DNA of 64,000 nucleotides from Euonymus europaeus (lineage: Eukaryota; Streptophyta; Magnoliopsida; Celastrales; Celastraceae). Positions 20,823 through 33,190 of this stretch are shown in pieces; positions within the stretch are counted from its first letter, which is position 1; each line of letters starts with the position of its first letter. A model generated the notes under the pieces. It saw only the letters and a list, made by a program, of their open reading frames with translations, was not told the origin of the DNA and ran no database searches. The translations under genes and the position numbers were made by a program. The DNA is taken from assembly GCA_963580455.1 (NCBI GenBank), contig OY756969.1:14046760-14110759 (forward strand). Reading direction: 5' to 3'.

Positions 20823-21106
20823 TCTCGGCTGACATGCATCCTACTGTTAATGTTATCCCAATCAACAATAATACTCGACTAGGAACGTTTAAGAATAGTG
20901 TTCTATATACATCCATGAGGATCTCACATTCAAGTCACACACTTGAAGTCCCATGGCATCGAACCAACTATTCTAGGGATATTTATCATAATCATTTATA
21001 TAGTGCAGATAAATAAATCATAATAAAAGAAATACCTCAATATAACATAATAAATTTATGCGAGTACAATCATCTATATGATTGGCTCCTAGGGCATACA
21101 CCAACA
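20774..21106 (-). mobile_element. copia-type LTR fragment inserted in the protease region
   Basis: On the minus strand it begins TGTTGGTGTATGCCC, a typical copia LTR start, at 21106 and runs about 330 bp before meeting the integrase part. It replaces the protease region of the surrounding copia element. Only one end is clear, so it is a truncated or captured piece. Confidence 0.5.
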
Positions 21107-21571
21107 GTTTCGACCACCTCGGCCACGCTGGAACTGACCTCCTCTATGTGTACCACGATTTGGAGTCCATGAGCCTTGCCCCTATCCAGAAGAGCGTGAG
21201 GAGCCCCTGCCAAGATTATTGCGCGTGCCAATAAAATTAGTAGAGGCTTGATTCAAATTAAGAGAAGCAATGCCGCTGTTGATTTGCTCTAGCCACTTTT
21301 CAAAAGTTAACAATTTAGCTTGAAGGTTAATCCAACTAATGCTTTCTTTCTCTTGAATCTGACAAACAACCGGGTTGTAATCCAGGGAGTCAAGACCAGT
21401 AAGTACTTGTTGGACAAGATCATCAAGTGGAACGGGTTTGCCGGCCAAAGCCAAGTTGTCAACGTAGCTTTTAAATATTCAGACATAGTAATGGTACCCT
21501 TTTACAATTTCTGGAATTCATCCTTAATGCCAAACACACTTTGATTTGCTTTCCAGAGATCCTTGGAGAAG
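21107..21571 (-). pseudogene. copia gag, C-terminal half
   Basis: Minus strand: KGTITMSEYLKA, then ALAGKPVPLDDLVQQVLTGL and LLTFEKWLEQINS, the usual second half of copia gag (UBN2 type), ending in a Gly/Arg/Ser-rich segment. The N-terminal half of the same gene lies 23 kb away at 44542-44984, beyond the Athila insertion. Frameshifts are visible near 21460-21510. Confidence 0.85.
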
Positions 21572-21576
21572 CACAT

Positions 21577-24532
21577 TGTTATGTCGTTAGTAACAATTTA
21601 AAATAAACCTACAAATGTACAACTAATATATAGTGAACAAGTAAGAGTCGATCCCACAAGGAGTGATGTTAATAGATATACAATCTAACACTTGAATATA
21701 ATTGATACAATTATAAAAGGGGGGGAAAGGGGGTTAAATCTTGTAATAGACAAAAATTAAGACAAAGAAATTGACGTTAAGAACAAGAATGAGAATTGAT
21801 ATTAATGAAAACAATAGCTAAGACTCACTATCCACCAAAACATTCAAACAATTTATAAGAAATAATAGACTAACAATTTTAACAAGCATACGATGACAAC
21901 ATTCACAACAAGGTCATGGCGAAACTCAAGTTGTATAATTCTCTTGTAACGCCCCAAATTTCGGGAACGTTACGGGGTGCTCACCGCATCGTCCTAGGTT
22001 ATCAATGTGATTCTCAACACCGGGATTCAACTCTAGTTCGTCTAACTAAGTTAAATCTTCCAACAAAAATCCGGCAGCATCTCCCCGTATTTCGGGTAAT
22101 GCCCACCTGATTAAACGCAACATAACATCATATAATCACATCCCAACCTAGCAAGGCCTCTGGCCATCTAACAGCAGGCAAATTCACAACCTATGGCCTC
22201 AGGCCATCTAGCAGCATGCACAAACTGAATCCATGATTCATACATCACAATGATTCCACACAACCAATAAACAGGACTAAATGTCCACACCCGGTTCAGA
22301 AGGCCCACATCAATGGAATAACCTTCTAACCGTCCATAATCCACACCTTACGGTGTCACACAGTCAAGATATCACACATGGAATCATTTCATACAAATAT
22401 TTCAACAAAAAGGTTTAAGACTCTAATCCCAAACCTACACCCTCTCCAAGAGCCATCCATGCCACAGCGTCGTCTCTATTGATCCGCACCTCTGGCACTA
22501 GTACCAGTCTCACCTGTAGGGAGGAAGAAAAATAAAGGGTGAGCTAGAAGCTCAGTAGGGGTAAAGAGTAAAATAAGCAACATGGCGGTTATTAAAGAAA
22601 AGATAATGCATCAATATGTTCTCTTCTATACACATGTCACATAACACAACCAATAGTCCGGGTATTCCCTTCGGGGTAAAACACATTCATCAATCCACTA
22701 GTCTTCCACTATGGATTGACCAAACCTCAAATGTACCACATGGTTCCCAACCATCATGAATGAGAGCACAATCATCATTCACATTACACCCGCGAAGGTT
22801 CTACCCGGTTGTGTGAACCCCGTCACACCGACACCTTAAGTGTGTTGCCTTACATGGAGTCATATGATCCGTGCCCATGCCTTGACACGCAACCATCCTC
22901 CCATGTGACTTTCAAGTAACCTATGGTATCCCGAGTCCATACCCGAGCATCCCATGCAAGCTCTAATGCATTCATGCTCGTGCCATGCCAAATACACATA
23001 TATATCAACCTATATATATATACAACTACTAGTGATGCATGACAAGATTCAAAACATGCTCAATGGATGATTGAACATGTAATTGGGCAATGCAATCTAC
23101 ATTTAGAAGGATATATAAATAGCCCCTAGGTTCGTTCTTCCTTAGGCACTATAAGGCAAGAACACAAACAAAGAGACCAATGAGAATTCGAACCGAAATT
23201 TTAGAATCAACGAACGATATTAAAGTAAGAAAGGGTCAAGAAATCCCCTACCTCAAGTTGAGCACAACACACAATTTTCAAATTCCAAGACTTAGGGTTT
23301 AAATCCCCCTTTTACCAACCTAACCATATTTCATCATTCCAATCCATATATACATGTTAATAACACATATTTATCATAACAATAATGAATTACACAACCA
23401 ATGAAGAGAAACTTACTTTCTCTCTCTAGAATTCTTCCCCTAGAATCTTCAATCTTAGCCCAGTCAAACCCTTGCTCCAAAATCACAAACAAACCTAGAT
23501 ATGTGTACAAAATCAAGCCTAAATCAACATACCTAAACCATAGAAACCAATTCCAAAAGAATCTAACAAAATCTACAAAAACCTAACTTTTACCAAAAGT
23601 GAGAAAACTTACCAAATCTCTTGAATCAAACTTGAATCTTCACTAACTCACTTCAATGATCATAAATGTTTCCTTATGGCTCATTTAGTGAACCTAGTTC
23701 CAAAATGTTTCCTTATGGACTTATGCAACTCGGGTGGGTCCGTAACCTCCCGAATCTATTTCAAATTATTATTATCTACAGAAAATTAACTAGAACTTAA
23801 TATTTTTGGGTCGGGGTTTCACATCTCTCTTAATTGCATGTAAAGTGTATGGCGTCTACCTCATTACGTGTATTCTTAATCGAAATCTAGCATGGTGTCT
23901 GAATCAATCAACAATCAAGAATCCAATAAGAGCAAAGAGAATATGAATGTCACAAGAATCCTAATACATGGTATTTTTACTAAGTTATTCAAGAATTGAT
24001 TTTTCATAATTCGTTTTCAACTGAATTATATGTTGCAAGAAAGAACATATTCAACAAGGCAATTGACCATGTTTTACAACAATTAATTCCAATACATGTT
24101 TCAAAGTTAGATACTCATAGAAACACAATACTAGAACTCACATAACATGGAAAAATCAAAATCATCATGCTTGTAGAAATTGAAATCCACACAACTTATA
24201 AAATTGAAAGCATGCTTAGGGCTTCAAGACAAGCCCTAACTAGCAAGAGTTTAGTTATCCATAACCAAATAAAACATGAAACAAAAAAAAACATAATTAC
24301 AAACACAAGTACAAACACAAGCCTTGTTTTCTTCTTCTCCTTCTACTCCTTCTCCTCCTAGCCCCTTCTCCTAGCTCCTTCTCCTTCTATTTATAGAGAA
24401 AATGAGCACATAGTGGAGGAGTTAGTGCCATATTTTGGTGTTGGATTTTCCATCAAATTCGTGTGGTGGATTGTCCACTCTTTGAATGGAAATGGTATCA
24501 CCAATGACATCAACTTCCAATTACACACTAAT
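21577..24532 (-). repeat. Athila 3' LTR, split by a solo LTR and truncated
   Basis: Pieces 21577-21944 and 23829-24532 (TSD copy TCTCT at 23824-23828). It matches the 5' LTR up to 'cacactaatc' at 24532, after which internal sequence follows directly. Hence about 450 bp of the U3 start and the polypurine tract are deleted. It keeps an internal stretch that the 5' LTR has lost. Confidence 0.85.
21945..23823 (-). mobile_element. Solo LTR of a chromovirus-like element
   Basis: 1,879 bp, TG...CA ends, exact 5-bp TSD TCTCT on both sides, no internal domain. Minus orientation is suggested by the 'ctgagcttctagctcaccc' block shared in style with the LTR at 29585-31656. A solo LTR is the product of recombination between the two LTRs of a full element. 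Confidence 0.85.
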
Positions 24533-24547
24533 CCTGTGCTGGCAGGC

Positions 24548-24960
24548 TCAGATGTCGTGAATGTGGTCAGTCGGAGGTAGTGCAGCAGCAGAGGAATCAG
24601 ACGCTTCTAGTGGTAAAGCAACTGGACGTCGCGGTGTTCGTTGTCTACGAGCACTAGAAAGCATGTGGCTAGTACTCTGACGCCAGGTAGAGTTCTCCAA
24701 AATAGTCACTGGATAATTGGAAGTTGTATGATCGTGAGGCGGGCGGATGCCCATACTGAAAAGCAACCGCGTGATGAGTCTCGGGAAAAATAATCTCCCA
24801 TCCTTGGTTGGCAGAAGAGAATGGTCACGGAGGTAGCTCATGGCCCATCAGTTGGCAGAATCGTTCAGGATTTTTGAATCGATTCGATGTTCTGGCATGA
24901 TTGTAGCTCTGGCGAATAAGTCCACCGTGGCAATGGCATCGCAAGGGCTACGCGGCATAC
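24548..24960 (-). pseudogene. Extra ORF after Athila integrase (unknown function)
   Basis: Minus-strand frame reading MPRSPCDAIATVDLFARATI, a TGA, then MSYLRDHSLLPTKDGRLFFP and RLITRLLFSMGI. It sits where Athila elements carry an additional, sometimes env-like, ORF. No transmembrane segment or signal peptide is visible here, so an envelope role is not supported. It may be a leftover of the plant transposon-protein domain often found in this slot. Confidence 0.45.
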
Positions 24961-25554
24961 TGTGAAGGAGGAAGAGGAAGATGATAAAAAAAGACAAGAA
25001 TAATAAAGGGAGAGTTGAAAATCAGGAAGAAACAAAGTGTAAGAAAAAGTAGACAATTAGGATTTATTTTTTCTTTCGTTTTTTCTTCTTCTTTTCAACC
25101 AATGCACATGCACAAGTAAGGTAACAGAGGCTCATTCCAGTGACTTCTGTGCTAACGCCAGTGTTTTCCTTCGGCCTATCAGGAGACCACAGCTTTTGTC
25201 CACAGGATCAAAATGTAAACTTTCAAGTCTTATACTAATGACAATACCATTATGAGATGCTCTCCCTCCCAACTGCCCTATAAGTAAACATTTGAAGATC
25301 CAAACCACATTAAGCTGGTGGAGAAAACTCACACCGTAGACATATGGGCGCAATCAAGCCCCACGCACACAAAAGTGTACAGTGACCACCTCAAGGTGAA
25401 AGTAAAAATGAATATGCTAAGAAAATGTGCAACTGAACTAAATGCTTGGTTGAACACACAAAGATAATGAGAAAGAAATATGGGTTGCCTCCCATAAGCG
25501 CTAAATTTAGCTTCGTCAGCCAGACGAAACAACGTATCAAGTGAGTGGAACAGG
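24961..25554. other. Non-coding part of the Athila 3' region
   Basis: Only short ORFs (up to 73 residues) with no recognised motif. Confidence 0.4.
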
Positions 25555-26500
25555 ATCAGAGAGCCTTAAATTCTCATCAAGATGTTCTGTTGCTGGCTCT
25601 AAATAGTGCTTGAGACGATGACCATTCACTTTAAAAATATTTCCCGTCTATGGGTGTTGAAGATTCACTGCACCATGTGAAAAAACATGAGTAATAAGGA
25701 ATGAACCATACCATCGTGAACAGAGCTTACCTGGGAATAGTCGGAGGCGTGAGTTATATAATAAGACTTTCTGCCCAGGTTCAAAATGTTTTCTCAAAAT
25801 GGTCTTGTCATGATAGGCCTTGGTCTTCTCCTTGTATATTTTAGAGCTCTCATAGGCTTCATTTCAGAGTTCTTCCAACTCACTCAACTGCAACTTTTGT
25901 TGCTTTCCTGCAGCCTTCATCTCAAAATTGTACTGTTTGATAGCCCAATATGCTTTGTGCTCTAATTCAACTGGTAAGTGGCAGGGTTTGCCAAAAATCA
26001 ACCTGTATGGTGACATTCCAATCGGAGTTTTGTAGGCTGTACGATAAGCCCATAGAGCATCCATGAGACGATCAGACCAATCCTTGCGTGAGGAGCTTAC
26101 AGTCTTCTCCAATATCTGTTTAATTTCCCTATTACAGATTTCAGCTTGTCCGCTTGTCTGTGGATGATATGGTGTGGACACCTTATGTTTGACTCCGTAC
26201 TTTTGCAATAGTGCTGCAAAAAGTTTATTATTGAAATGGGACCCTCCATCACTAATGATCGCCCTGGGTGTTCCAAATCTTGCAAATATATTTTCTTTAA
26301 GGAATCTAAGAACAACTCAAGAATCATTAGTGTTGGATGGAACTGCTTCTACCCATTTTGAAACATAATCCATAGCAAGTAAGATATATAAATAACCTTT
26401 AGATGAAGGAAAAGGTCCCATGAAATCAATACCCCAGACATCAAAAATTTCAACTATTAGAATAGGAGATAAAGGCATCTAATTCCTAGATGAAAGATTA
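25555..26500 (-). pseudogene. Athila integrase
   Basis: Minus strand: [20 protein letters not shown] (first Asp), [16 protein letters not shown] (second Asp), [20 protein letters not shown] (Glu), [20 protein letters not shown]. After a TGA at 25864-25866 the C-terminal part continues as [20 protein letters not shown] to about 25555. The TGA lies where an Arg CGA codon fits. Another frameshift lies near 26300. Confidence 0.9.
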
Positions 26501-26501
26501 C

Positions 26502-27701
26502 CTAACCGCTGACACCTATCACAAGTAGAGCAAAAAGTATATGCATCTTCGGACCAGAATGTCCTCCACAAGCATATGAGTGACAAAACGTGAGTATGGA
26601 TTGAAATTCTGATTCTGGCACACACCGTCTGATGATTTGGTCAGAACACCATTTGAAAAGGTATGGATCATCCCATATGTAATACTTTGCTGTTGTCACG
26701 AGCTTATCCTTGTAAGTTCTTGGCACATTTCCCGGAAGATCACCTGTAACAAGGTAATTGACAATGTCAGCATACCATGGTATAGAAATAGATAAAGATA
26801 GTAATTGCTCATCAGGAAAATTCTCATTTAGAGGCAAAGAGTCTTCTTCGATCACTGAATTGTTTACCATACGACTGAGGTGATCGGCCAACACATTCTC
26901 GGATCATTTTTTGTCCTTAATCTCCAGATCGAACTCTTGAAGTAATAGAATCCATCTAATCAAGCGAGGCTTCGCATCCTTCTTTCGAAGAAGGTACCTA
27001 GGAGCTGCATGGTTAGAAAATACAATTACTTTAGTGCCAATAAAATATGCACGAAATTTTTCTAAAGCAAAAATAACAGAAAGGAGCTCCTTCTCTGTAG
27101 TGGAGTAGTTTAATTGGGCATCATTGAGTGTTCTACTGGCATAGTAGATGACATGAGGTACTTTATTTACTCGTTGTCTCAAAACTGCTCCTACAGCATA
27201 ATCGGAAGCATCGCACATTAGTTCAAAAGGGAGGCTCCAATTGGGAGGCATCATGATCGGTGCTGACGTAAGAAGGAATTTAAGCTTGTTAAAAGTTGTC
27301 AAACATGTCTCATCAAACTCAAATGTCACATCCTTGGATAGTAAGTTACACAATGGCTTAGCTATCTTGGAGAAATCCTTGATGAACCTCCTGTAGAAAC
27401 CTGCATGTCCAAGGAAAGATCTTATTTCCTTAACTGTAGATGGAGGTGGAAGATTACTCACCAGATCCAATTTTGCTTTGTCAACTTCTATTCCCTTGCT
27501 AGAGATGATATGACCAAGTACAATTCCTTGTTGTACCATAAAATGACATTTTTCCCAGTTTAAAACTAGATTGCATTTTTGGCATCTTTCTAAGACCAAA
27601 GCGAGGTTATGAAGGCATTTATCAAAAGATGAACCAAATACACTAAAATCATCCATAAATACCTCAATCATGTGTTCCACCATATCTGAAAATATGCTCA
27701 T
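26502..27701 (-). pseudogene. Athila RT C-terminal half and RNase H
   Basis: Minus strand from 27701: [20 protein letters not shown] (catalytic FMDD), [13 protein letters not shown], then RNase H ([58 protein letters not shown]). After a break near 26900 it continues as MLADHLSRM and the integrase zinc part HSYACGGHSG. A deletion brings that part close to CSTCDRC. The N-terminal RT half is missing because of the insert that begins at 27702. Confidence 0.9.
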
Positions 27702-28985
27702 TGTAACACCCCAAACCTTTGGATAACCTACGGTGGTAGATGTGGTAAGATAGGCGATGCCATGTGTGACCTAAGTTCAATTAGAATATTTTTCATAAAT
27801 TCTATAGTGAAATTATACGTTCCGAGCGCAAGAATTATCGAAAACGGGATTAAAATGAAATTACTATAAATTATGAAAGTTAAATACAAAAATATGATAA
27901 TAAATATGGTAATGGCAAACCAGTAAATACAGATAGGTATTTTGTGTAAATAAGCATTAATGGCAGGGGCACGGAAATCGAGGGAGGCCAACCCTAAAAC
28001 GCGACCAGGGCGAGTTTCGGATTGAACGGAGGTGGTCTTGGCTGTCAACGGAGGAGTTAACAAGGCGCGGCACCGTGAGCTTTAGACCGTCGATCGGTCG
28101 TTTTTCGGACGCCATTCAGGTAATAGGAACCACCAATAGACTCCCTGTAAGTAGTTCTGCTCGGTTATGGCAGCGGTGACCGTCACCGCGCCCTTCACCG
28201 GCGGTTACCCGGAAGAGTTCAGCACAGGTCTGTTTGACCCGCGTCATTGACGGAAGGCAGGGTAACCGGGTCGAGCTGACCCGATTCAGTTTTATATTAA
28301 TTAATTAAGGTTAATTTTATTAATTAATTTTAAATCATTAAAATTAATGATAGTATATGCTAGTGATAATATATGTTAATCAAGGATAGATGTATTAATA
28401 AAGACAATGTGTTTATTTACTCGGTTGTATAATATACTAAGTAATTTTGAGTATGTTGATAAAAGGAATTGATCAAAGATAATAGTATAAATAAATAATT
28501 GTGGATATTGTATGGGTTTCGGGACTAATCTTTACAAGTAAATTATCGGGAATTTTGGGAGCACATCACGGTAAATAATACTCACCTCTCTCACGGAATT
28601 GCATTCTGAATGATTGTTAATTTTACAATTTCTGTATTTGTATGTGTATGTATATGTATAAGGTATGTATATATATGTATATATGTTAGTATCATCAATT
28701 TGTGGTAATGAGATTGATATTGTTATAATAATAATTGTATGGACTCTGTTAATTATAGACATCAACTTGATTGCGGTGATTTTGGTACTGGTTGATTGTG
28801 AGCTGTCATGTGATGAAATGTATATATATATATATATATTAATATGAGGCTGAACTGACGATGATAAGTTATTTGTGAATGGTGAATTGTTATGTGATGT
28901 CATCTAGATATGACAGTTAATGGTTGTATTGCGTGAAACATAACATATCATGGCATACATGACACATGCATTTAAGGAAAATGAA

Positions 28986-29209
28986 AGGAAAATGTTTTTA
29001 CAAACCGGGTACTACTGCTACAGAGAGGGTATATGGAAAGGTTAAAGTTAAGGTTTATATGAAAGGAAATTGGTACCAGAAATGAAAATAGAAATGTATT
29101 TTGACTGAAAAGTGTTCTTTGGTAGAATACTTAATATAAGGAAATCCCGACCGGTTGCTCTGTAGCAGTGTATCTAGGTTAAGGGCCTGAGTACTGGAAA
29201 AATGATTTA
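28986..29209 (+). repeat. 224-bp duplication, left copy
   Basis: Matches 31819-32043 with few differences ('aggaaaatg' to 'aatgattta'). It flanks the captured insert. A further homologue at about 39592-39815 belongs to the 3' LTR. Confidence 0.85.
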
Positions 29210-29212
29210 CAG

Positions 29213-29485
29213 TTGTCCGGAGTTCATGGTGTGTTTCATGTTTCTATGTTACGGAGGTATCATCGGGATCCCTCCCATATTATTGATTGGTCGACTCTGG
29301 AGATTGGAGAGGATGCTACCTATGAGGTACGTCCGGTTCAGATTTTGGATAGCCAGATACGGAGATTGCGTTCGAAGACCATACCCTTGGTTAAGGTGTT
29401 ATGGCAGCATTATGGAGTTCAGGAGGCTACTTGGGAAGTGGAGTCTGATATGCGGGAGCGCTATCCAGACTTGTTTACGACATAG
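29213..29485 (+). pseudogene. Chromovirus integrase C-terminus with chromodomain
   Basis: GVHGVFHVSMLRRYHRDPSH, then EDATYEVRPVQILD and a chromodomain-like IPLVKVLWQHYGVQEATWEV up to LFTT and TAG. The HVS.LR.Y block and the EATWE motif are standard for plant chromovirus integrases. A chromodomain would steer insertion to marked chromatin. It lacks everything upstream. Confidence 0.85.
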
Positions 29486-29571
29486 GTATTCTTCTGATTT
29501 AGAGTAATTATTTTACTGTTGACCACTTAATAAATACCTTTCATATAATTTCGAGGACGAAATTGTTTTCT

Positions 29572-29584
29572 AAGGGGGGGAGGA
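29572..29584 (+). promoter_or_regulatory. Polypurine tract
   Basis: AAGGGGGGGAGGA-like purine run immediately before the LTR at 29585, preceded by 'ttcgaggacgaaat', a block usual at chromovirus 3' ends. Confidence 0.75.
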
Positions 29585-29819
29585 TGTAATATCCCGAACC
29601 CAAATTAAAAAAATATAATAAATTTTCAAATTTGATATTTTTAATAAATACTACATATTATTAGAAAAATATAGGCGCAAGAATCAACAAAATCGGAGTT
29701 GAATCGCAGTTGTTATGAATTTTGGAAGATTATGTAATTAAGATTGAAAGAAAAGGGCAAAATCGTCATTTCGCCGGAAATCTGGTTTAAACCAGATTTC
29801 TCTGGTGTGCAGCCGCTGC

Positions 29820-29857
29820 CGAGAGAGAGAGAGAGGGGGGAGAGAGAGAGAGAAGAA
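29820..29857 (+). repeat. GA microsatellite
   Basis: (GA)n with a central G run inside the chromovirus LTR. It could act as a GAGA-type promoter element. Confidence 0.8.
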
Positions 29858-30171
29858 GATTTTACTCGTTTGACGTTCAATTGAGGTGTGTAAGGTATCA
29901 AATCGAAGCTCGTGGTGAGAGGAGCAAAACCCAAGTGGAATCACCGCCATCGGACCACCGTAGACGGCGGAATCAGGAGGCGAAGTTTCAGTTTTTCAAG
30001 ATTTCAAAGCTCGATCCCGGTCGATTCAGTAGCAGTTTCGGAACGAGACAGGTACCAACGGATTGTTCTTCTTAAGAGCTTTAATTTGATATGTAGTTCG
30101 CCGGGAAAAGTCACCGGAATCATCGGCTCCGGCGACGGCAGTGGCGGTGACACTGTTCACCGGTGACCCGA

Positions 30172-30288
30172 GTTGACCGGGTTGACTTTTACCCAAGTTG
30201 ACCCGAGTTGACTTTGATCGAGTTTGACTTTTTGACCCGAGTTGACTATTTGACCCGAGTTTGACCATTGATTTTTACTAGGGTTGAC
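30172..30288 (+). promoter_or_regulatory. Array of ten W-box cores
   Basis: Ten TTGACC/TTGACT hexamers on one strand within 117 bp, in degenerate tandem units of about 10-25 bp (GACCCGAGTTGACT and variants). TTGACY is the WRKY transcription-factor core site. By chance about 0.06 per strand would be expected in that length, though tandem duplication explains the copy number. Confidence 0.6.
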
Positions 30289-31656
30289 CGTTAACTTTTC
30301 CATATTTTGACAGTATTGGGTATACGTATTCGTATTTTAATGCAGGAGGTTGATTTGAGGATTTTGGATTGGGATTTCAGACGTACTACGGATTAGCGTT
30401 AGTCGACATTACAGGTAGGGATTCTGCCCTATTTCTATTTGGGGTTCCGGGAGTTCCGTATTTGACGGACTCCTGTTTGTCTATCGGTGTGAAATTCCCG
30501 GAGGTTGGGAATTTCTCTATTTATGCTCTTATCCGATTTATTTCCGCAATTACACTTATATTATGTTTTCATATTGTTATTGATTGTGTTTGCACGACTG
30601 GTTGCACTCTTGTGCGCCACGTCTCCCGTGGGGCGCACACTCAGTGGTGGGGCCCACATCTTGATTGTGAGGTTTTGGTGAGAGTCCGAATAGGACTATA
30701 CTCTGGTGGTTTCTCTGTGATGATGTTACGAGATTATTGATGGATGATTTATAGTGCGTGGGACCCCCATCGGGCGACCCGGCCTACTAGATGATTTACT
30801 GATGGATTTGATCGGGTACGTACCTGGAGACCGGATTGAGGTGGGGTACATCCTAGGGGACGCTCTTCGATGTAAGCGATGCTATCGAGTACCTGATGTA
30901 GGCTCGATCCTCATCCAATCTGGGGAGTACCTGGACTGGGAGACACCTTGCGGGGATCAGGGTGGGTCCAGGGGAGGATTTATGATATTATATGGTTTTG
31001 ATTTGATATGGATTTGAGTTGGATTATGATGGTGTACTGATTTGAGAGTTGTACTTGAGGATGGTAGTGGTGGAGCCTACTCGGTGTCTACCCTACAGAT
31101 TGATCGATTATTGATGTTTATGACGGGTTCGGAGATTCTTTACCCTATTAGGGTATTACTGTATGGTTCCTTTTATGTACTCTTATACCTTTCGGATTTT
31201 TCTTACTTTATTTCTGTTCAGTTCATATATCTCTTGGGTTTTATTTTCTATTTACTCTGATGTTTGATACTTCTTTATATCCCTACTGAGCTTTGTGGCT
31301 CATCCCTTTCATTCTCATGTTTTTCAGGTGAGATAGCCGGAGTGGATGATCAGTGCGGGGATGCGTGAGATGTGATGGGTAGCTGCTGTGGGGATGTTTG
31401 TGTCTGTTTTAGTATTTGTTATTCATATTTATGATACTTGGATTTTCCGCTGTAGACTCTGGATTGCAGATTACATTATGTTTGGAGTATTTGGGATTAT
31501 GGTTGAGATTTATATATATAAATGTGAGACTACTTATGTAGTGTTTGGGTAGCTTGGGGTGTAAATTCGGTTCGGGGAACGAAGGAGTTCCCTGCCGGTC
31601 ACGCCTCTGGGATTTATGGGTGCTCATCCGCACCTATCTGGGAGAGGGGCGTGACA

Positions 31657-31820
31657 TAACCGATCGGTTTTCTTCAGTGTAACAAAACCGACCATTGATA
31701 ATTATTTATATAAAAATAAAATCGATTGGTCGGTTCTCATAATTTAAAAAATTTAGAACCGCCCGATCGGTCTGTTTGGTCGGGCGGTTCAGTTTTTTCC
31801 GTCAATTTTGACAGCCCTAG
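31657..31820 (-). mobile_element. hAT-like MITE fragment
   Basis: On the minus strand it starts CTAGGGCTGTCAAAATTGAC, a common hAT-type terminus, and contains repeated GAACCG/CGGTTC-like motifs with internal palindromes. The other end is missing. The last two bases overlap the start of the right 224-bp duplication. Confidence 0.45.
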
Positions 31821-32043
31821 GAAAATGTTTTTACGAACCGGGTACTACTGCTACAGGGAGGGTATATGGAAAGGTTAACGTTGAGGTTTATATGAAAGGA
31901 AATTGGTATCGGAAATGAAAATGGAAATGTATTCTGACTGAAAAGTGTTATTTGGTAGAATACTTAATATAAGGAAAATCCCGACCGGTTGCTCTGTAGC
32001 AGTGTATCTAGGTTAAGGGCCCGAGTACTGGAAAAATGATTTA
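31819..32043 (+). repeat. 224-bp duplication, right copy
   Basis: Copy of 28986-29209. It is contiguous with the rest of the 5' LTR. Confidence 0.85.
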
Positions 32044-32558
32044 AATGGCTGATTGACTTCTAATGATGATGTTCATGTGCATTCATGCATAAGTATTACT
32101 TGCTGGGCCTCGGCTCACTATGTTCCGTAATGCAGGTTATGGTCTCTCAGATGATTATGTTGATTTAGGAGTTGATGGTGTCGCCGTAGATCCAAGAAGA
32201 AGATGCTCATGTGACGGAAGCTAGTTTCATGGAAGATTGATTAATTAAGTTATAAATTTATTTATGCACTTACTGTTAATAACTTGTAGTATGACAATAA
32301 ATGTAGATTCGGGAGCGAGGATTAAAAGTATAGGATTCACAGTAATTTACTTAGAGGATATTAATTGGGTGTTACTGTTATCTAAAATATATGAGATGAC
32401 GTTGTTATTTCAGATTATGTTATTTTATTTAAATTAGGTGGAATTGTGTATTGAAGTTGACTTACATTAAATATAGGGTGATTTTATATTGTAATGTAGG
32501 TAGCGCTTTTGGACTACGAGCCCAAAAATTAGGGTTTCGTGGGACGGGGCGTTACAGT

Positions 32559-32570
32559 TGGTATCAGAGG
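32559..32570 (+). promoter_or_regulatory. Primer binding site of the LARD-like element
   Basis: TGGTATCAGAGG two bases after the LTR end GTTACA. tRNA-Met type. Confidence 0.85.
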
Positions 32571-33190
32571 CACGGTCCTTTAAAATTAGATAAATAATAA
32601 GATATATATAATGAGTGAACATTTGGTAAAATTACATGAGCATCATGGATCGGCACGGCCATCAACAAGTAAGTACTTTAAATTTAATCTCTATAGTACC
32701 GTAATCAATGTTTAATTATTTGGGTATGCCTCTTGGAATGCTTATATGCTCTGAGATATATTAGTGTGATTTGAAGTCATTGTTGATTTATGTATGAGTA
32801 AGAAGAGATGTACTGCGATGGGTTAATGTGGATAACTGGTAGATGGTGATATTTAAATGCTATAATGTACATGATACGTGTATTCATGATTAATGTAGTA
32901 TTAAGGGAATTGGAGGATGCATTTTATGTATGCTTGTGTAATTATTTAAAAGAATGATAAATGTTGGAATAATAAATTAAGTTAGGATTTTCGATGATTA
33001 CCGATAATTGTATAAGATTGATATGTTGGTAGGATATCTGTGAAGTTGAAGATAAAAATAAGAATTGAGTATTTAGAAACGAATTAAGGACCCGTGGTAC
33101 ACGACCACATAAGATTATATCGACCTTGACACGATATATATAGTAAGTGCTTGAATAAAGACCAATGAGCTTATGATCCATAAAAGAGAA
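32571..33190 (+). other. LARD internal region, left part
   Basis: AT-rich, no coding sequence recognised. Ends with TSD GAGAA (33186-33190). Confidence 0.5.

Larger units (their letters stand above)
29585..31656 (+). repeat. 3' LTR of the captured chromovirus
   Basis: 2,072 bp, TGTAATATCCCG...GGGGCGTGACA. Notable contents: a GA-rich microsatellite (29820-29857), a W-box array (30172-30288) and a 'ccctactgagctttgtggct' block near 31285. No second copy in the window. Confidence 0.8.
29210..31818 (+). mobile_element. Captured fragment: chromovirus 3' end plus hAT-like scrap
   Basis: Begins inside an integrase C-terminus, continues through chromodomain, polypurine tract and a complete 2,072-bp LTR, and ends with about 160 bp of unrelated hAT-like sequence. 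Flanked by a 224-bp duplication instead of a short TSD, so it did not insert by integrase; break-repair capture fits better. Confidence 0.7.
27702..32556 (+). repeat. 5' LTR of the LARD-like element, interrupted
   Basis: LTR sequence at 27702-29209 and 31819-32556. The two parts share a 224-bp duplicated block. Without insert and duplication the LTR is about 2.0 kb. Its tail (after about 28570) closely matches the 3' LTR, but its first part does not. It matches the start of the solo LTR at 33191-35427. Confidence 0.75.

Noticed and set aside
24548..24841. Env-like protein in the Athila element
   Set aside because: It lies in the right slot, but no signal peptide, transmembrane segment or cleavage motif is visible and the frame has a stop. 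Reported only as an unknown extra ORF.
28532..28903. Tyr/Ile-rich ORFs over TA microsatellites
   Set aside because: They translate simple repeats in LTR sequence on the antisense strand.
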